NCBI RefSeq assembly: GCF_000716715.1
Contig: NZ_JNYJ01000053.1
Span: 1 to 57,121 of the forward strand
DNA: 57,121 nt
Direction: 5' to 3'
Source: Dactylosporangium aurantiacum
GTDB lineage: Bacteria; Actinomycetota; Actinomycetes; Mycobacteriales; Micromonosporaceae
Of this stretch, positions 39,472-47,897 are shown one piece after another. Position numbers and translations under genes: made by a program. Position 1 is the stretch's first letter. Each line of letters opens with the position of its first letter. Under the pieces are notes generated by a model. It made no database searches and was not told the origin of the DNA. It saw only the letters and a list, made by a program, of their open reading frames with translations.

Positions 39472-39999
39472 CTACGGCAGGACGGCGTCGGGGTCGTAGG
39501 CCGGGGCCAACTGCAGGTCTTGGCCCAGCTCCAGGCGCAGCTCGTTGACCAGCCTGCGTTCCAGCTCCCAGAAGACCAGCAGCTTGGCCCGCAGCTCGGC
39601 GTCGCGGTCGGCGGCGGCGACCGCGATCCGCCGCGCGGCGCGCGAGACCGCGTGCGCCTGGTTGACACTCTCCTGGTGGGCCGCGACCAGCTGCAGCTCG
39701 ATGTACGTCGTCTCGAGCGCCTCACGCAGCGCCTCGCCCCGCTCGTTGAAGGCCGGTCTGGAGGGTGTGCCGTCGGCGTTGCGGAGCACGGCGACGTCCT
39801 GGGGATGGGCCGTGACGTAGGCGATGTAGGCACGGATCGCCGTCAGGTGCCGGGCGAACGCGACCCTGCGGGTGTCCGCCGCCTGCCGCTGCCGCTCCTG
39901 CTCCCACGCCTGCAGCTGCGCCCGGTTGCTCATCCTCGTGCCCAGCCACACACCCAGCAGCGCGATGACGGGCCCGGCGAACGCGACGACAAGGTTCAT
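39472..39999 (-). CDS. hypothetical membrane-anchored coiled-coil protein
   Basis: About 175 residues beginning MNLVVAFAGPVIALLGVWLGTRMS, a single N-terminal membrane helix. A long charged helix follows (AQLQAWEQERQRQAADTRRVAFARHL) and then more helix rich in Ala, Arg and Glu. The frame is open upstream into the DUF4303-like gene, so the two may be fused in frame as the sequence stands. In another frame the upstream region ends in TGA overlapping this ATG, which suggests two originally separate coupled genes. Function unknown. Confidence 0.5.
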   Translation of the reverse strand: MNLVVAFAGPVIALLGVWLGTRMSNRAQLQAWEQERQRQAADTRRVAFARHLTAIRAYIAYVTAHPQDVAVLRNADGTPSRPAFNERGEALREALETTYIELQLVAAHQESVNQAHAVSRAARRIAVAAADRDAELRAKLLVFWELERRLVNELRLELGQDLQLAPAYDPDAVLP

Positions 40000-40729
40000 C
40001 CATGCAGTGTGATGGCCCCCACCGGCGAGCTCCAGCCAGGTCGTCCACGCCCCGTCCGCCCGGTGCGGCAGCGGCACCAGCTCCGCCGCGGCCGCGCGGC
40101 CCAGGGTGAGCAGCGCCCGGGCAGTCTCCTCACTGTCGACGGGACCCTCGAAGAGGCCCAGGCGGGACACGTAGTACCGGGCCAGCTCGGCCCGCCGCCG
40201 GTCGAACTCGGGGAACAACCGGTGTACCTCCCGCTCCGGCAGCACCCGGCGCAGCAGGTCCTCCCGGTGCTCGTCGTCGAGCACCACCACGACGAACGAC
40301 CGGTCCACCACGCCCGCGTCGCGCGGCTGCCGGCGGGCCTGCCGGCACACCGTGACCAGGGCGGCGAGGTAGCGGCGGAAGGCGTCGTGCCACTGCCGGG
40401 TGCCGGCCCGGCAGGCGAATGCGGTCAGGGCCTGCGCCCAGCGCCGGTACGGCTGCTCCGGCAGCCAGTCCAGGTCGCACTCCCGGCCAGTCCGCGGGGC
40501 TCCACCGCACGTCGTCCCGGTCCTCGGCGGGGAACTCGTCCAGCGCCTCCAGCGAGCCCATCCCGAACACCGGCAGGCCGATCAGACCGTCGGTCTCGCG
40601 GTAGACCTCGCCGAACGCGGCGGCGTAGAAGTGCTGGTCGGGCCGGCCGGCGGTGACCTGCCGCACGGTCCGCACGACGGCGCCGGTCAGGACCCGCTCG
40701 AAACCAGCCCAGTCGAACGCCACCGCCAC
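40000..40729 (-). pseudogene. DUF4303-like gene with an apparent one-base frameshift
   Basis: The N-terminal part from 40729 reads FDWAGFERVLTGAVV, HFYAAAFGEVYRETDGLIGLPVFG and DDVRWSPADWP, typical of DUF4303. Near 40482-40486 the natural continuation (ECDLDWLPEQPYRRWAQAL, then FRRYLAALVT, VVVVLDDEHREDLLRRVLP) is in a different frame. Removing one G from the CCGGGAG context would join them. A second shift in the GGTGGGGGCC run near 40014 would give a stop overlapping the next ATG. The gene is either decayed, frameshift-expressed, or affected by sequence errors in G runs. Confidence 0.6.
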
Positions 40730-40750
40730 CCGGCGATCCTAAGCCGGCCG

Positions 40751-40975
40751 TCAGTCCGAGGGCTTCGACAGGCCGCGCAGCGGGTCCCACTTGCCGTCGA
40801 ACCAGCGTCGCAGCGACGCCGACAGGTAGCGGTGGTTGGCCGCCCACACGTCGTCGAACGCGAACAGCTGCTGGTAGCCGTACTCGTCGTGCAGGTGGAA
40901 CACGGCCTGCGCGAGGTGCGGCGCCACGCTGACCCGGCCCAGTCCGGGACGCCGGCCGCCGAACGGCCCGGGCAC
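40751..40975 (-). CDS. short hypothetical protein, start uncertain
   Basis: Reads VSVAPHLAQAVFHLHDEYGYQQLFAFDDVW, ANHRYLSASLRRWFDGKWDP and GLSKPSD at the end, which has the balanced composition of a real protein. The only usual start nearby is a GTG at 40975; the frame is open upstream to beyond the CheX stop but without a convincing start, so the gene may be truncated at its 5' end. Family not recognised. It stops 21 bases before the DUF4303-like gene on the same strand. Confidence 0.45.
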   Translation of the reverse strand: MPGPFGGRRPGLGRVSVAPHLAQAVFHLHDEYGYQQLFAFDDVWAANHRYLSASLRRWFDGKWDPLRGLSKPSD

Positions 40976-41103
40976 CCCGTCGGCGCCGGCCGCTGCCGGA
41001 TCGGCCCAGACCGGGCGGGCGGCGCGGTGGGCGTCCTCGTGTGCGCCGTCCAGGCCCGTGACGTCGGGCAGCCCGCCCGCGGGCGGACCGGTCCGGGGTG
41101 GGC

Positions 41104-41571
41104 TCAGAGCCGCTTCTCCTCCTGGCACAGGATGCCCAGGACGGTCGGCTCCGCGTTCAGGGTGACCCGCAGCGTCAGCACCGGTGTCGTGCCCGGCCAC
41201 ACGACCTTCGCCCGGCCCATCACCACCTGCGGCAGCGACAGGTGGCTCGGCTTCGGCAACAGGCTCTTGACGTTGCCGGCGAGGATGTTGACCAGCTCGC
41301 CCAGCGCGTCGATGCAGTCGTCGGCGCTCGCGCCGGCGGGGTCGACGTCGAGCATCGCCCCGGCGATCTGCCCGGCCGCCGGCAACCCGCACCGCATCAC
41401 GGCCAGCCCGTTCCACGCGCCGGCCAGGCCGATGCTGGCGGTGACCTCGGCCGTGTCGGGCATCGGCTCGGGGCTCGGCTCGATCTCGGGCTCGCAGTGC
41501 AGGTAGGCGGTCCACACCTGCCACACGATGCCGCGCAGGTCGTCCTCGGACAGGGACGTCTCCGCGTCCAC
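41104..41571 (-). CDS. CheX/CheC-like phosphatase domain protein
   Basis: About 155 residues. The segment DDCIDALGELVNILAGNVKSLLP matches the CheC/CheX helix whose E-x-x-N pair forms the phospho-Asp phosphatase site (Glu and Asn both present). It is followed by SLPQVVMGRAKVVWPGTTPVLTLRV. Only one copy of the motif is seen, as in CheX. These proteins dephosphorylate response regulators. No other chemotaxis gene is in the window. The GTG at 41571 has a GGGAGGGGG ribosome site close upstream. The partner is unknown. Confidence 0.75.
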   Translation of the reverse strand: MDAETSLSEDDLRGIVWQVWTAYLHCEPEIEPSPEPMPDTAEVTASIGLAGAWNGLAVMRCGLPAAGQIAGAMLDVDPAGASADDCIDALGELVNILAGNVKSLLPKPSHLSLPQVVMGRAKVVWPGTTPVLTLRVTLNAEPTVLGILCQEEKRL

Positions 41572-41635
41572 CGAACCCCCTCCCGGGCTGGTCACCGGCG
41601 AGCGCCGTTCCAGCCCGTGCGCCTGATCGGCCGGC

Positions 41636-41665
41636 GCGGGCCCGGCTTGAGCATTCCGGGCCCGC
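41636..41665. other. hairpin in the divergent gap upstream of the CheX-like and DoxX-like genes
   Basis: A perfect 10-bp inverted repeat (GCGGGCCCGG and its complement CCGGGCCCGC) around a ten-base loop lies between two divergent genes. A terminator is not expected there, so it may be a regulatory structure or a remnant. Confidence 0.4.
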
Positions 41666-41797
41666 CGTCGCCGCGGGGCGGGGGTCCCGGCCGGTCCAGG
41701 ACGTTCGGCCCGCCGGATGAGGGAGCTTCGGCACCGGCGTACCGCCGCGCCGCCGACAACACTGAGGTCGTCAAGGAAATCCGGCAGGAGGCCGAAA

Positions 41798-42388
41798 ATG
41801 AGCGCCGCATCCGTCCACCACACACCCGTCAGCCACCTCGAACGCGTCGAAGCCCCCGGGGCCATGCTCACCCGCACCGCGGCGAAGGGCCTCGCCGTGC
41901 TGCGCTACGCGACCGGCTTCGTGTTCCTGTGGGCGTTCCTCGACAAGACCTTCGGCCTCGGCTACTCGACGCCGTCGGCGAAGGCCTGGATCAACGGCGG
42001 CTCCCCGACCAAGGGCTTCCTCAAGTCGATCGACGTCGGCCCGTTCCAGTCGCAGTTCCACGCGATGGCCGGCACCTGGTGGGCGAACTGGCTGTTCATG
42101 CTCGGCATGGCCGGCGTCGGCCTGGCCCTCGTCGCCGGCATCGGCCTGCGCGTCGCGGCCGTCTCCGGCTCGCTGATCATGGCGATGATGTGGCTCGCCG
42201 AGTTCCCGATCGCGCAGCACACCTCGACCGGTGCCCCCAGCGGCTCCACCAACCCGCTGACCGACTACCACCTGATCTACGCGGTCGTGCTGATCGTCCT
42301 CGCCGCGGCCTACGCCGGGCACACCTGGGGCCTCGGCCGCCGGTGGGCGAAGCTCCCCTTCGTGCAGCGCAACCGCTGGCTCATCTGA
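41798..42388 (+). CDS. DoxX-like integral membrane protein
   Basis: About 196 residues. After a hydrophilic start there are four hydrophobic helices: AAKGLAVLRYATGFVFLWAF, WWANWLFMLGMAGVGLALVAG, VAAVSGSLIMAMMWLAEF and YHLIYAVVLIVLAAAYAG. Between the first two is a polar loop with GYSTPSAKAWINGGSPTKGFL. This layout matches DoxX-type quinone-linked or thiosulfate-related membrane proteins common in actinomycetes. The ATG at 41798 has an AGGAGG site. A strong terminator follows. Confidence 0.8.
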   Translation: MSAASVHHTPVSHLERVEAPGAMLTRTAAKGLAVLRYATGFVFLWAFLDKTFGLGYSTPSAKAWINGGSPTKGFLKSIDVGPFQSQFHAMAGTWWANWLFMLGMAGVGLALVAGIGLRVAAVSGSLIMAMMWLAEFPIAQHTSTGAPSGSTNPLTDYHLIYAVVLIVLAAAYAGHTWGLGRRWAKLPFVQRNRWLI

Positions 42389-42409
42389 CCACATCACCGA
42401 AGCAGCCAC

Positions 42410-42440
42410 GAGGACCCGGGACCCAGCGTCCCGGGTCCTC
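42410..42440 (+). terminator. strong hairpin terminator after the DoxX-like gene
   Basis: A perfect 13-bp stem (GAGGACCCGGGAC with GTCCCGGGTCCTC) and the five-base loop CCAGC, 21 bases after the stop codon. Confidence 0.85.
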
Positions 42441-42447
42441 GCCGTCA

Positions 42448-42678
42448 ATGATCGCGGGCATGCAACCGCATGCCGGCCTGTGGGCGGCGCTGCCCCCTGA
42501 CCTGCGCGACCGGATCGACGAGCTGCTGTGTGCCCGCCAGCCGCCGTGGCCGGAGGCCGCCGAGGCGACCACGGAGGGGCAGGCGGTCGCCGCGCACCTC
42601 GGTGTGCCGTTCTTCTTCGCCAGCCCCGCGGCGCCCGACATCGGCCTGCCCCACTGGTGGGATGGTCAGGGCCGGTAG
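42448..42678 (+). CDS. small hypothetical protein
   Basis: About 76 residues (MIAGMQPHAGLWAALPPDLRD..., DELLCARQPPWPEAA, HLGVPFFFASPAAPDIGLPHWW). The composition looks like a real protein, and DLRDRIDELL forms a plausible helix. It starts just after the DoxX terminator, so it would need its own promoter. A second ATG at 42460 is also possible. Not recognised. Confidence 0.45.
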   Translation: MIAGMQPHAGLWAALPPDLRDRIDELLCARQPPWPEAAEATTEGQAVAAHLGVPFFFASPAAPDIGLPHWWDGQGR

Positions 42679-42701
42679 CGGCGGTCGCGTATCGTCCCGG
42701 C

Positions 42702-42881
42702 ATGACGTCGCTGATCACCTACGCGGGCCCGTCGGTGACGCGGGAACCGGACGGACGTGTTCGGCCGGGGGCCGCCGCGCCCGGCGTGGGTGCGCAACGG
42801 GGAGGCGACGCTGCGGTGCCCGGCGTAGGGTTTCGCGCTGGAGCCGGCCGCAGGAGGGGCCGAGCGCCCGTGCCGGCGTAG
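42702..42881 (+). CDS. possible small hypothetical protein, perhaps frameshifted
   Basis: Starts MTSLITYAGPSVTREPDG, which looks protein-like. The in-frame continuation turns into Gly/Arg/Ala-rich sequence, while the +1 frame continues with DVFGRGPPRPAWVRNGEATLRCPA and a stop, which looks more natural. A one-base shift near 42750 is therefore suspected. Low confidence either way. Confidence 0.3.
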   Translation: MTSLITYAGPSVTREPDGRVRPGAAAPGVGAQRGGDAAVPGVGFRAGAGRRRGRAPVPA

Positions 42882-42894
42882 CGGTGAGCCCGGC

Positions 42895-43569
42895 TCAGCG
42901 GGGGAAGCCCTGCCGCTGCCCGATCTGCTCGACCTTCTCGGTCGGGCCGGAGACGATGAGGGTGTCGCCGTGCTCGATGACGGTGTCCGGCAGGGCCGTC
43001 TCGGCCTCCTTGCCGGCGCGCTTGACCGCGACGACGGTGATGCCGTGCTTCGTGCGCAGGCCGAGCTGGGCGAGGGTACGGCCGATCAGGTCGTCGGGCG
43101 GGCAGACCTTCGCGATCGCGTAGCCGTCGTCGAGCTCGATGAAGTCCAGCAGCTGCCCGGTGACGAGGTGCGCGACGCGCACGCCCATGTCGGACTCGGG
43201 GAAGACGACGTGCCGGGCGCCGACCCGCTCCAGGATGCGCCCGTGCTTGGCGGAGATGGCCTTGGCCCAGATCTCCTCGACGCCGAGCTCGGTGAGGGCG
43301 AGGACGGTCAGGACGCTGGCCTCGATGTCGGTGCCGATGCCCACGACGGCGCGGTTGAAATCGGCGACGCCGATCTGGCGCAGCGCCTCCTCGTCGGTCG
43401 AGTCGGCCTGCACCACGTGGGTGAGGATGTCGGACAGCTTCTGCACGATCTCGGCGTCCTCGTCGATGCCGAGGACCTCGTGGCCCAGCTCGGTCAGTGA
43501 CTCGGCGACCTGCCCGCCGAAGCGGCCCAGGCCGATCACCACCACGCCGTCGGTGCCGCCGCTGCTCAC
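42895..43569 (-). CDS. trkA: TrkA-type potassium uptake regulatory (RCK) protein
   Basis: A 224-residue RCK protein. The N-terminal Rossmann domain (VVIGLGRFGGQVAESL, GIDEDAEIVQKL, VVQADSTDEEALRQIG) binds NAD or ATP-type ligands. The C-terminal TrkA_C domain (about 140-220: YAIAKVCPPDDLIGRTLAQLGLR, ITVVAVKR, IEHGDTLIVSG) completes it. It gates the TrkH channel encoded 18 bases upstream. The GTG start has a perfect GGAGG five bases before it, so the two are translated from one message. Confidence 0.93.
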   Translation of the reverse strand: MSSGGTDGVVVIGLGRFGGQVAESLTELGHEVLGIDEDAEIVQKLSDILTHVVQADSTDEEALRQIGVADFNRAVVGIGTDIEASVLTVLALTELGVEEIWAKAISAKHGRILERVGARHVVFPESDMGVRVAHLVTGQLLDFIELDDGYAIAKVCPPDDLIGRTLAQLGLRTKHGITVVAVKRAGKEAETALPDTVIEHGDTLIVSGPTEKVEQIGQRQGFPR

Positions 43570-43587
43570 ACGAGCCTCCAGGAAAGG

Positions 43588-44919
43588 TCAGCCGATGATC
43601 GGTTGCTCCTCGGGCCGGCGGTAGCGCAGCTTGCGGTGCCGCAGCGCGATCGCGGAGGCCACCGTGATCGTACCGACCCTGCCGATGAACATCAGCGCGA
43701 CGAGCGTCAGCTGGCCCGCGGCCGGCAGCGAGCCGGTGATGCCGGTGGACAGGCCGGCGGTGGAGAACGCGGCGGTCGCCTCGAACAGGACCCGGTCGAA
43801 CGGCAGGTCGGTGAGCAGCAGCAGGGCGAGGGTGCCGGCGGCTACGGTGCCGACGCCGAGCAGGGCGACGGTGACCGCCTGGCGCACGGTCGGCGTGGGC
43901 ACCCGGCGGGCGCCGACGTTGACGTCGTCCTCGCCGCGGACCTCGGCCCAGATGACGAACGCGAGCAGGAAGAAGGTGGTGACCTTGATGCCGCCGGAGG
44001 TGCCGGCGCTGCCGCCGCCGATGAACATCAGCACGTTGGTGAAGGCGAGCGTCTCCGGTCGCACCGCGGCGTAGTCGATGCTGTTGAACCCGGCGGTGCG
44101 CGGGCTGATGCCGCTGAACATCCCGCCCACGAGGCTCTGCCACCAGTTGAGCGGGCCGAGCGTGGCCGGGTTGGACCATTCGAAGGCGGTGACGGCGCCG
44201 ATGCCGATCACCAGCAGCGTCGCGGAGCCCCACACGGTGAGGCGGGTGTGGATCGACCAGTACCGGGGTTTGCGCCACTCCCGGTACAGCTCCAGCATCA
44301 CCGGGAAGCCGAGGCCGCCGAGGACGACGGCGACCGCGACGGTGCCGCAGATCCACGGGTCGCCGACGAAGCCCATGAAGCTGTCGGAGTACAGCGAGAA
44401 CCCGGCGTTGTTGAAGGCGCTGACCGCGTGGAACACGCCGTGCCACAGCGCGGTGGGCAGCGAGTCGTCGTAGGCGGCGCGGAACCTGGCGGTCAGCACG
44501 GCGGCGACGGCCAGCTCGAAGCCGACCATCATGGCGAGGACCCGCACCAGCAGCGCGCGCACCTCGCCGAGGTTCAGCGACCGGGTCTCGGCCTGCGCGA
44601 CCAGCCTGGTGCGCAGCGCGAGCCGGCGCGACACCATCAGGCCGAGCACGGTCGCGAAGGTCATGATGCCGAACCCGCCGACCTGGATGAGCGCGAGGAT
44701 GATGCCCTGGCCGACCGGTGACCAGTACGTCGCCGGGTCGACCGTGCTCAACCCGGTGATGAACACCGCGGACGCGGCGGTGAACAGCGCGACCAGCGGC
44801 GGGGCCGCCTCGCCGGTGGCGCGGGCCACCGGGAGCATGAGCAGGCCGGTGCCGACGAGCAGGGCGGCGAGGAACGCCGTGGGCAGCAGGCGGGTGGGGT
44901 GCCGCAGGGCGCGGGGCAT
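43588..44919 (-). CDS. trkH: TrkH/KtrB-type potassium channel subunit
   Basis: A 443-residue membrane protein with four M1-P-M2 repeats of the SKT superfamily. Selectivity-filter-like loops include TAASAVFITGLSTVDPATYW, HAVSAFNNAGFSLY, GISPRTAGFNSID and EATAAFSTAGLSTGI. The Gly in each filter and the NNAGF/RTAGFN patterns are typical. It mediates K+ (or Na+-coupled K+) uptake with the TrkA protein that follows. The ATG at 44919 has a weak ribosome site; in-frame sequence upstream overlaps the MMPL gene and is not expected to be coding. Confidence 0.92.
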   Translation of the reverse strand: MPRALRHPTRLLPTAFLAALLVGTGLLMLPVARATGEAAPPLVALFTAASAVFITGLSTVDPATYWSPVGQGIILALIQVGGFGIMTFATVLGLMVSRRLALRTRLVAQAETRSLNLGEVRALLVRVLAMMVGFELAVAAVLTARFRAAYDDSLPTALWHGVFHAVSAFNNAGFSLYSDSFMGFVGDPWICGTVAVAVVLGGLGFPVMLELYREWRKPRYWSIHTRLTVWGSATLLVIGIGAVTAFEWSNPATLGPLNWWQSLVGGMFSGISPRTAGFNSIDYAAVRPETLAFTNVLMFIGGGSAGTSGGIKVTTFFLLAFVIWAEVRGEDDVNVGARRVPTPTVRQAVTVALLGVGTVAAGTLALLLLTDLPFDRVLFEATAAFSTAGLSTGITGSLPAAGQLTLVALMFIGRVGTITVASAIALRHRKLRYRRPEEQPIIG

Positions 44920-44950
44920 GCGGAAGATCCTATGGCCGCGCCGCGGAGGG

Positions 44951-47155
44951 TCAGCCCCGGGTGGTGAGCAGCTCCCGGGCGGCGGGCGCGGCGGCGGGCA
45001 CGTCGTGGGAGACCTGCGGCAGCCAGTTGAGCCAGCGGGGCAGCCACCAGTTGCGCTCGCCGAGCAGTGCCATGGTCGCCGGCAGCAGGACCGCCCGCAC
45101 GATCGTCGCGTCGAGCAGGACCGCCGCGGCGAGCCCGACGCCGAGCTCCTTGGTGGAGACCAGCGGCAGGGTGGCGAACAGCGCGAACACCGCCACCATG
45201 ACCGCCGCCGCGCTGGTGATGACCCCGGCCGTGGCGGTGATGCCCTCGGTGACCGCCTGCCTGGTCGGCAGGCCGCGGTCGTGGCCCTCACGGATGCGGC
45301 TGACCACGAAGACGTGGTAGTCCATCGACAGGCCGAACAGGATGACGAACAGGAACAGCGGCATCCAGTTCGTGATGCCGTCGGCGGCGCGGAAGTCCAG
45401 CAGCGACTCGAAGTGGCCGTACTGGAAGACGAAGACGAGCATCCCGTAGGCGGCGGCGACCGACAGCAGGTTGAGCACGACCCCGGTGACCGCGACGACG
45501 ACCGACCGGAACGACACGAGCAGCAGCAGGAACGCCAGCCCCAGGACGAATCCGAAGACCAGCGGCATGGAGTCGGCGAGCTGGTCGTTGAAGTCCTTCG
45601 AGCCGGCGGTGTCGCCGGTGACGCCGACCCACGCGCCGGGGTATCCGGCCAGGGTGGCGGGGATGACGGTGCCGCGCAGCGCGGCGAGGGCCTCCTCGGA
45701 GGCGCGGTCGCCGCCGGTACCGGAGAGCCCGACGCTGATCACGGCGACCGTACCGGCGGGGTTCACCTCGACGGTCACCGGCTCGTGCAGCCGCCCGGTG
45801 GCCAGGGCCTGCCGCTTGAACTCGGCCACGGCGCCGTCCCAGGCGGGGCCGGTGACGGCGGGCGCCTCGACCACGACCTCGGCGGGGCCGGTGCCGCCCG
45901 GGAACGCCGCCTGGATCGCCAGGAACGCCTGCGTGATCGGCGCGCTCGGCGACAGGTCCTCCACACCCTCGCCCTTGGTGCGCAGGTCCAGGGCGGGGGC
46001 GGCGAGTGCGCCGAGGGCGGTGGCGGCGAGGACCGCGGAGATCAGCGGGCGGCGCAGCACGAGCCGCAGGAACGTGCCCCAGATCCGGCCGCCGCCGGAG
46101 CGCCTGCGGTACAGGCCGGGGATGCGTCCGAGGTCGACCCGGTCGCCGAGCGCGGACAGCAGCGCCGGCAGGACGGTCAGCGAGCCGAGCACGGCGGTCG
46201 CCACGACGAGGATGGTGCCGACGGCGAAGCTGACGAACGTGGTGTCGTGGGTGAGGAACATGCCGGCCATGGCGACGATGACCGTCAGCCCGGACACCCA
46301 GATCGAGCGGCCGGAGGTCTGCGCGGCGATGACGAGGGCCCGGTGCGCCTCGACGCCGTTGCGGCGCTCGTCGCGTTCCCGGCGGATGTAGAACAGGCAG
46401 TAGTCGACGCCGACGGCGAGCCCGACGAGCAGCATGACGTGCATGGTGGTGTCGACGGCCGGGGCCAGGTGGCTGGCGAAGGCGAGCAGGCCGACGGCGC
46501 CGACGACGGCGGTGACGGCCAGGCCGACCGGCAGCAGCGCCGCCACGATCGCACCGAACGCGACGAGCAGGATGCCCAGGGTCACCGGGATCGACAGCAG
46601 CGACAGCCGGTTGAGGCCCTCGTCGAGCTCGTCGCCGATGAGCTTGTCGCCGCTGGCGTCGCCGGCCTCGGCGATGTACAGGTCGGGGTGCGCGCGCTGG
46701 ACGCCGGCGACGGCGTCGAGGACCGGCTGGATGCGGTCCTTCGCGGTCTGCGGGTCGCCGCGCACGGCGAACGTGATGAGCGCCGACCGGCCGTCCTCGG
46801 AGGTGACCGGCGGCGCGATCCGGTCGGTCCCGCCGGTGGCCCGCACGGCGGCGGTGACCTCGGCGATCGCCGCCTGGGTCTGCGGGCTGTCCACCGGGGC
46901 GGTCTTCGAGGTGATGACGACCATCTCGCCGGCGCCCCGCTGCGGGAAGCCGGCCTGCTCGACGATGCGGTCGGCGCGGCCGGACTCGCCGTTGCCGAAG
47001 TCGCCGCTGCTCGCCTGCACCATGCCGGCCCGGCCGCTGAGCACGGTGACGCCGACGACGAAGAGCAGCCAGCCGAGGATGGCGAGCGTGCGGTGGCGCG
47101 CGCTCCACACCGCGACGCGCGCCGCGATGCCCTTCACGTTCTCCCTGGATTCCAT
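44951..47155 (-). CDS. MMPL/RND-family exporter
   Basis: A 734-residue transporter with two halves. Each has one membrane helix, a periplasmic domain and a bundle of five helices. HRTLAILGWLLFVVGVTVL opens the first half and RPLISAVLAATALGALA the second. Conserved polar motifs GVDYCLFYIRRERDE and LSMDYHVFVVSRIRE carry the proton-relay Asp/Tyr pair in each half. Actinobacterial members export lipids, polyketides or drugs. The gene follows TetR by about 95 bases on the same strand and probably responds to it. Confidence 0.93.
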   Translation of the reverse strand: MESRENVKGIAARVAVWSARHRTLAILGWLLFVVGVTVLSGRAGMVQASSGDFGNGESGRADRIVEQAGFPQRGAGEMVVITSKTAPVDSPQTQAAIAEVTAAVRATGGTDRIAPPVTSEDGRSALITFAVRGDPQTAKDRIQPVLDAVAGVQRAHPDLYIAEAGDASGDKLIGDELDEGLNRLSLLSIPVTLGILLVAFGAIVAALLPVGLAVTAVVGAVGLLAFASHLAPAVDTTMHVMLLVGLAVGVDYCLFYIRRERDERRNGVEAHRALVIAAQTSGRSIWVSGLTVIVAMAGMFLTHDTTFVSFAVGTILVVATAVLGSLTVLPALLSALGDRVDLGRIPGLYRRRSGGGRIWGTFLRLVLRRPLISAVLAATALGALAAPALDLRTKGEGVEDLSPSAPITQAFLAIQAAFPGGTGPAEVVVEAPAVTGPAWDGAVAEFKRQALATGRLHEPVTVEVNPAGTVAVISVGLSGTGGDRASEEALAALRGTVIPATLAGYPGAWVGVTGDTAGSKDFNDQLADSMPLVFGFVLGLAFLLLLVSFRSVVVAVTGVVLNLLSVAAAYGMLVFVFQYGHFESLLDFRAADGITNWMPLFLFVILFGLSMDYHVFVVSRIREGHDRGLPTRQAVTEGITATAGVITSAAAVMVAVFALFATLPLVSTKELGVGLAAAVLLDATIVRAVLLPATMALLGERNWWLPRWLNWLPQVSHDVPAAAPAARELLTTRG

Positions 47156-47250
47156 GCCAGGAACGCTATGGAGCGCGCCGGTGCGGATCGATCCGGTGAG
47201 CCCGCTGACCAGGGGTGGGGCGGACCGGGCGGCGCCGGGTGGGGACAGCC

Positions 47251-47823
47251 CTACCGCGGCCGCAGGCCGTCGAAGACGACGGCGAGCATCCTGGCCTTCA
47301 CCTCGGCCTCCAGGTCGCCGTGCGCGGCGGCGCGGGAGGTGGCGACCAGCAGCGCGTAGACCTCGGGCAGCTCGACGTCGTCGCGGACGGCGCCGGTCTG
47401 CTGGGCGCGGTCGAGCAGGGCGCCGACGGCGCGGCGCAGCCCGGCCGACGCCCGCGTCGCGGCGCCGTCGTCGTCGCCGCCGGCGTCCAGCAGTGCGTCG
47501 CCGATGGCGATCTTCGTGGCGGCGTCGGCGACGAGGTGGCGGAAGAAGCCGTAGAAGGCGGCACCGGGGTCGGGGGTGTCCAGCAGCGCCTCGGCCTGCC
47601 CGCGCAGCCGGTCGTAGCGCCGGACGAGGACGGCCTGCAGCAGCGCGGCCTTGGTCGGGAAGTGCCGGAAGACGGTGGCGATGCCGACGCCGGCGAGCCG
47701 GGCCACCTCGTCGGTCGACGCGGTCTCGCCGCCGCGGCCGAAGACGTCCTCGGCGACGTCCAGGATGCGGTCGCGGTTGGCTCGCGCGTCGGCCCGCCGC
47801 GGCCGCCCGCCGGTCTGCGTCAT
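47251..47823 (-). CDS. TetR-family repressor
   Basis: A 190-residue TetR protein. The helix-turn-helix is at about 10-60 (RANRDRILDVAEDVFGRGG, TDEVARLAGVGIATVFRHFPTKAALLQAVL). The C-terminal domain has FFRHLVADAATKIAIGDALLDAGG and LDRAQQTGAVRDDVELPEVYALL, the style of repressors next to MMPL or RND exporters. It precedes the MMPL gene and is divergent from a SnoaL-like gene. A nested palindrome in the 74-base gap is its likely operator, controlling both directions. The ATG at 47823 fits the domain start. Confidence 0.93.
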   Translation of the reverse strand: MTQTGGRPRRADARANRDRILDVAEDVFGRGGETASTDEVARLAGVGIATVFRHFPTKAALLQAVLVRRYDRLRGQAEALLDTPDPGAAFYGFFRHLVADAATKIAIGDALLDAGGDDDGAATRASAGLRRAVGALLDRAQQTGAVRDDVELPEVYALLVATSRAAAHGDLEAEVKARMLAVVFDGLRPR

Positions 47824-47833
47824 GCACCGCTCC

Positions 47834-47880
47834 TTGAATCCGAAGTCACGACTCCATATAATCGGAGTCATCACTTCGGA
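47834..47880. promoter_or_regulatory. promoter with nested palindromic TetR operator
   Basis: A well-formed plus-strand promoter, TTGAAT (47834-47839), 17 bases, then TATAAT (47857-47862), lies inside a nested palindrome. The outer arms are TCCGAAGT (47839-47846) and ACTTCGGA (47873-47880); the inner arms are GACTCC (47850-47855) and GGAGTC (47864-47869). Binding here by the adjacent TetR protein would block the SnoaL-direction promoter and, by position, its own. Confidence 0.8.
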
Positions 47881-47897
47881 TCGTACAGGGGGGCGCC

